From assembly GCA_964509475.1 (NCBI GenBank), contig CAZDXJ010000055.1, forward strand, positions 1-15,033: DNA of 15,033 bases, read 5' to 3'. The position numbers were made by a program, and so were the translations under genes. Every line of letters begins with the position of its first letter. Position 1 is the stretch's first letter. The notes under the pieces are model-generated. The model ran no database searches. It saw only the letters and a program-made list of their open reading frames with translations, and was not told the origin of the DNA. This document shows positions 13,314 to 15,033 of this stretch, piece by piece. The stretch is from CAZDXJ01 sp964509475 (GTDB lineage: Bacteria; Pseudomonadota; Gammaproteobacteria; Methylococcales; Methylomonadaceae).

Positions 13314-14039
13314 TCAACAAAACAAGGTTCTGCCGCCATCGACAGTAAGAATTTGTCCGGTTACGTAAGCGCCGTCCTGTATTAAATAACGCACCGCCCG
13401 GGCGATATCATCCGGTTCACCCGGTCTTTGCAAGGCAATCCGGGAAACGATTGTTTGCTTGTCAACTTCCGACAAGCCTTGTTCAGGCCAGATAACGGCG
13501 CCCGGCGCCACCCCGTTTACCCGTATCCGTGGCCCGAGTTCCCTGGCCAATACGCGGGTCATTGCCGCCAAACCGGCTTTGGCGATACTGTATACCGGAT
13601 ACCTTGGCAACCCCCGTTCGGCATGAATATCGATTATATTGATAATAACGCCGTCATTTTCCGCCAAGTGCGGCGCCAATGTCTGGGCAAGAAAAAAAGG
13701 TGCCTTTAAATTACTGCCCAATAAACTGTCCCATTGGTTTTCACTCACCTGTAAAAACGGTGTGGGATAAAACTCCGAGGCATTGTTTATCAATGCATCC
13801 AAACTGCCCCACCTGGCCAGAGCGGTTGCCGCCAATTGCTGTAAGGCGTTCATATTCAACAAATCCGCCTGCCCGACACAAGCCGAATCCGGACGCAAGG
13901 CATTCAGCTGCGCACACAAATGCTCGGCTTCGAGTCTGGAAGAGCGATAATGTAAAAAAATATTATGGCCTTCATTGTGCAGCAGGCTGGCACAGGCCGC
14001 GCCAATGCGTTTTGCACCGCCGGTAATCAGAATATTCAT
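13314..14039 (-). CDS. Short-chain dehydrogenase, pteridine reductase (FolM/PTR1) type
   Basis: A 241-residue NADPH-type SDR. It carries the variant cofactor motif TGGAKRIG (6-13, TGxxxRxG, rather than the usual TGxxxGxG), NNAS (85-88), Asp137 where most SDRs have the catalytic Ser (IIDIHAERG), and YSIAK (Tyr150, Lys154). TGxxxRxG with a D-Y-K triad is the hallmark of PTR1/FolM pteridine reductases, which reduce dihydrobiopterin, dihydromonapterin or dihydrofolate. The C-terminus VTGQILTVDGGRTLF is typical SDR. The ATG at 14039 is chosen over GTG 14042 and overlaps the upstream stop as TGATG, implying coupling to the fructosamine-kinase-family gene. Convergent with folK, supporting a pterin role; the exact substrate is not readable. 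Confidence 0.88.
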   Translation of the reverse strand: MNILITGGAKRIGAACASLLHNEGHNIFLHYRSSRLEAEHLCAQLNALRPDSACVGQADLLNMNALQQLAATALARWGSLDALINNASEFYPTPFLQVSENQWDSLLGSNLKAPFFLAQTLAPHLAENDGVIINIIDIHAERGLPRYPVYSIAKAGLAAMTRVLARELGPRIRVNGVAPGAVIWPEQGLSEVDKQTIVSRIALQRPGEPDDIARAVRYLIQDGAYVTGQILTVDGGRTLFC

Positions 14040-14923
14040 CACTTCAGCTCCGCCAGCAGTTTTTCCAGCATTGCCTCGGCCTGAGACAAATAACCACCGC
14101 CAAACAGGTTCAGATGATTGAGAATATGATACAGGTTATACAGGGTCTTGCGTACCGCATAACCCGCATCCACAGACAAGGTATCACGATAGGCGGCATA
14201 AAAATCGGCACCAAAACCACCGAATAATTCGGTCATCGCCAAATCCGCCTCGTGATCGCCATAATAACAGGCCGGATCGAAAATGACCGGATTGCCGGCC
14301 CGATCAACCCGGGCATTACCCCCCCACAAATCACCATGTAATAACGCGGGGTTAGGCTGATAATCGGTAAAAAACGCGCCCAGTTCGGCACACAAGCGTT
14401 CCCCGTTTTTTTGCAAGCGTCCCCGGTAGCCGGCTTTGGCTGCCAGATTTAATTGAAATCCCAGGCGCTGTTGCCGCCAAAAACTTACCCAGTCCTGATA
14501 ACGCCCATTCACCTGCCCGGTACTGCCGATCGTATTGTCCCGGTGCCAGCCGAAATAGGGCTGTACCGATTGATGCAGTTTTGCCAGCTGCTGCCCCATC
14601 AGCCGGCTTGATTTGGCAGTGCCAGTCCCGAAATGGATCATTTCCAAAACCAAAAATGAATGCTTGTCGGTCAAACCGCACGCAACGGGGTTGGGCACCT
14701 TGATGCTGTCCAAGGCCGAAATCTCCTGCAAACCGGAAAATTCGGCCTCAAACATGGGCAACAAAGCCCGGTTATTGAATTTTACAAAAAAGGACTGGCT
14801 TTCTCCCACCAGTTCACAAGCCTGATTGATACAGCCTCCGGCAATGCTGTTTATTGCCTGTATTGTAAATGGCTGCCCTGTTGCCGCCGAAATTTGTTGA
14901 TTGAGTTGTTGCTGTTCTATCAT
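14039..14923 (-). CDS. Fructosamine/ketosamine-3-kinase family protein
   Basis: A 294-residue kinase of the APH-like fold, typical length for bacterial FN3K homologues (YniA type). These phosphorylate sugar groups attached to amines, including ribulosamine and erythrulosamine adducts, so that they fall off; they act in repair of glycated proteins. Marks: IAGGCINQACEL (27-38, nucleotide loop), FFVKFN with Lys48, LVLEMI hinge (91-96), catalytic LHGDLWGGN (195-203, Asp198), metal-binding FDPACYYGDHEADLAMTELF (215-234, Asp216) and YNLYHILNHLNLFGGGY (262-278). No signal peptide. First gene of a two-gene unit with the reductase. No strong ribosome binding site is seen. Small-molecule targets cannot be excluded. 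Confidence 0.92.
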   Translation of the reverse strand: MIEQQQLNQQISAATGQPFTIQAINSIAGGCINQACELVGESQSFFVKFNNRALLPMFEAEFSGLQEISALDSIKVPNPVACGLTDKHSFLVLEMIHFGTGTAKSSRLMGQQLAKLHQSVQPYFGWHRDNTIGSTGQVNGRYQDWVSFWRQQRLGFQLNLAAKAGYRGRLQKNGERLCAELGAFFTDYQPNPALLHGDLWGGNARVDRAGNPVIFDPACYYGDHEADLAMTELFGGFGADFYAAYRDTLSVDAGYAVRKTLYNLYHILNHLNLFGGGYLSQAEAMLEKLLAELK

Positions 14924-14967
14924 GATGCGAAATTTTTTCGTTCTTGTGTGACTGACATCGATAACAG

Positions 14968-14990
14968 ATTATATTAACATACGCGATGTT
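14968..14990 (-). promoter_or_regulatory. Probable promoter -10 box with inverted repeat for the kinase-reductase unit
   Basis: On the minus strand a perfect TATAAT (14973-14968) lies 45 bases before the kinase start codon. Directly upstream, in the spacer, AACAT-ACGCG-ATGTT (14976-14990) forms a 5-base inverted repeat that could be an operator. The -35 region is poor (TCGAAC at 15 bases). The remaining sequence to the window edge shows nothing else. Confidence 0.45.
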
Positions 14991-15033
14991 CGACTTTTAA
15001 GTTTCAACTAATGAGTTAAGCTGCAAAGGCTGA

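Overview
The window looks like chromosomal DNA of a gammaproteobacterium. Support comes from a class 2 (quinone-linked) PyrD, a UbiX, a PmbA/TldE, the divergent plsY/folB pair also found in E. coli, a type VI secretion (T6SS) VgrG, and an outer-membrane beta-barrel protein with a C-terminal aromatic residue. The style of the intergenic repeats and of the barrel protein is compatible with Methylococcales or relatives, but no gene proves that placement. No rRNA, tRNA, CRISPR array or intact insertion sequence was found.

Region 1 (about 1-3660, minus strand) is a T6SS cargo-delivery operon read right to left: a 694-residue VgrG spike, a DUF4123 adaptor/chaperone, a small helical protein of the kind that accompanies DUF4123 genes, and an unrecognised 78-residue protein. 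The last three are tightly packed or stop/start coupled. No toxin, immunity or PAAR gene is visible; any cargo gene would lie beyond the left edge. Region 2 (3661-6130, minus) holds pip, ubiX (11-base overlap) and, after a gap, an AT-richer SAM methyltransferase of the type found in surface-glycan clusters. Region 3 (6163-7068, minus) is a secreted beta-barrel protein with an N-terminal coiled coil, a structured leader and a clear rho-independent terminator.

Region 4 (7072-10400) is thiO and pyrD on the plus strand. The pair is bracketed by two direct copies of a composite repeat. The copies share an about 82-base left module and an about 80-base right module but carry different palindromic cores: a nested AACCCAACA / TGTTGGGTT element in one, and a paired REP/BIME-like CTGGATTCCG / CGGAATCCAG element in the other. 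This is the most unusual structure in the window.

Region 5 (10401-14923) holds pmbA and plsY (minus) divergent from folB-folK (plus). These converge with a single base between stops on a pteridine-reductase-type short-chain dehydrogenase, which is itself coupled (TGATG) to an upstream fructosamine-kinase-family gene (minus). FolB and FolK catalyse consecutive pterin steps of folate synthesis, and the reductase carries the sequence hallmarks of the FolM/PTR1 group, so three pterin genes sit together.

Best leads: the flanking composite repeats; the T6SS operon with uncharacterised small partners and no visible toxin; the alternative hairpins in the barrel-protein leader; and a prolyl-aminopeptidase-like enzyme that appears to lack one substrate-anchoring glutamate.
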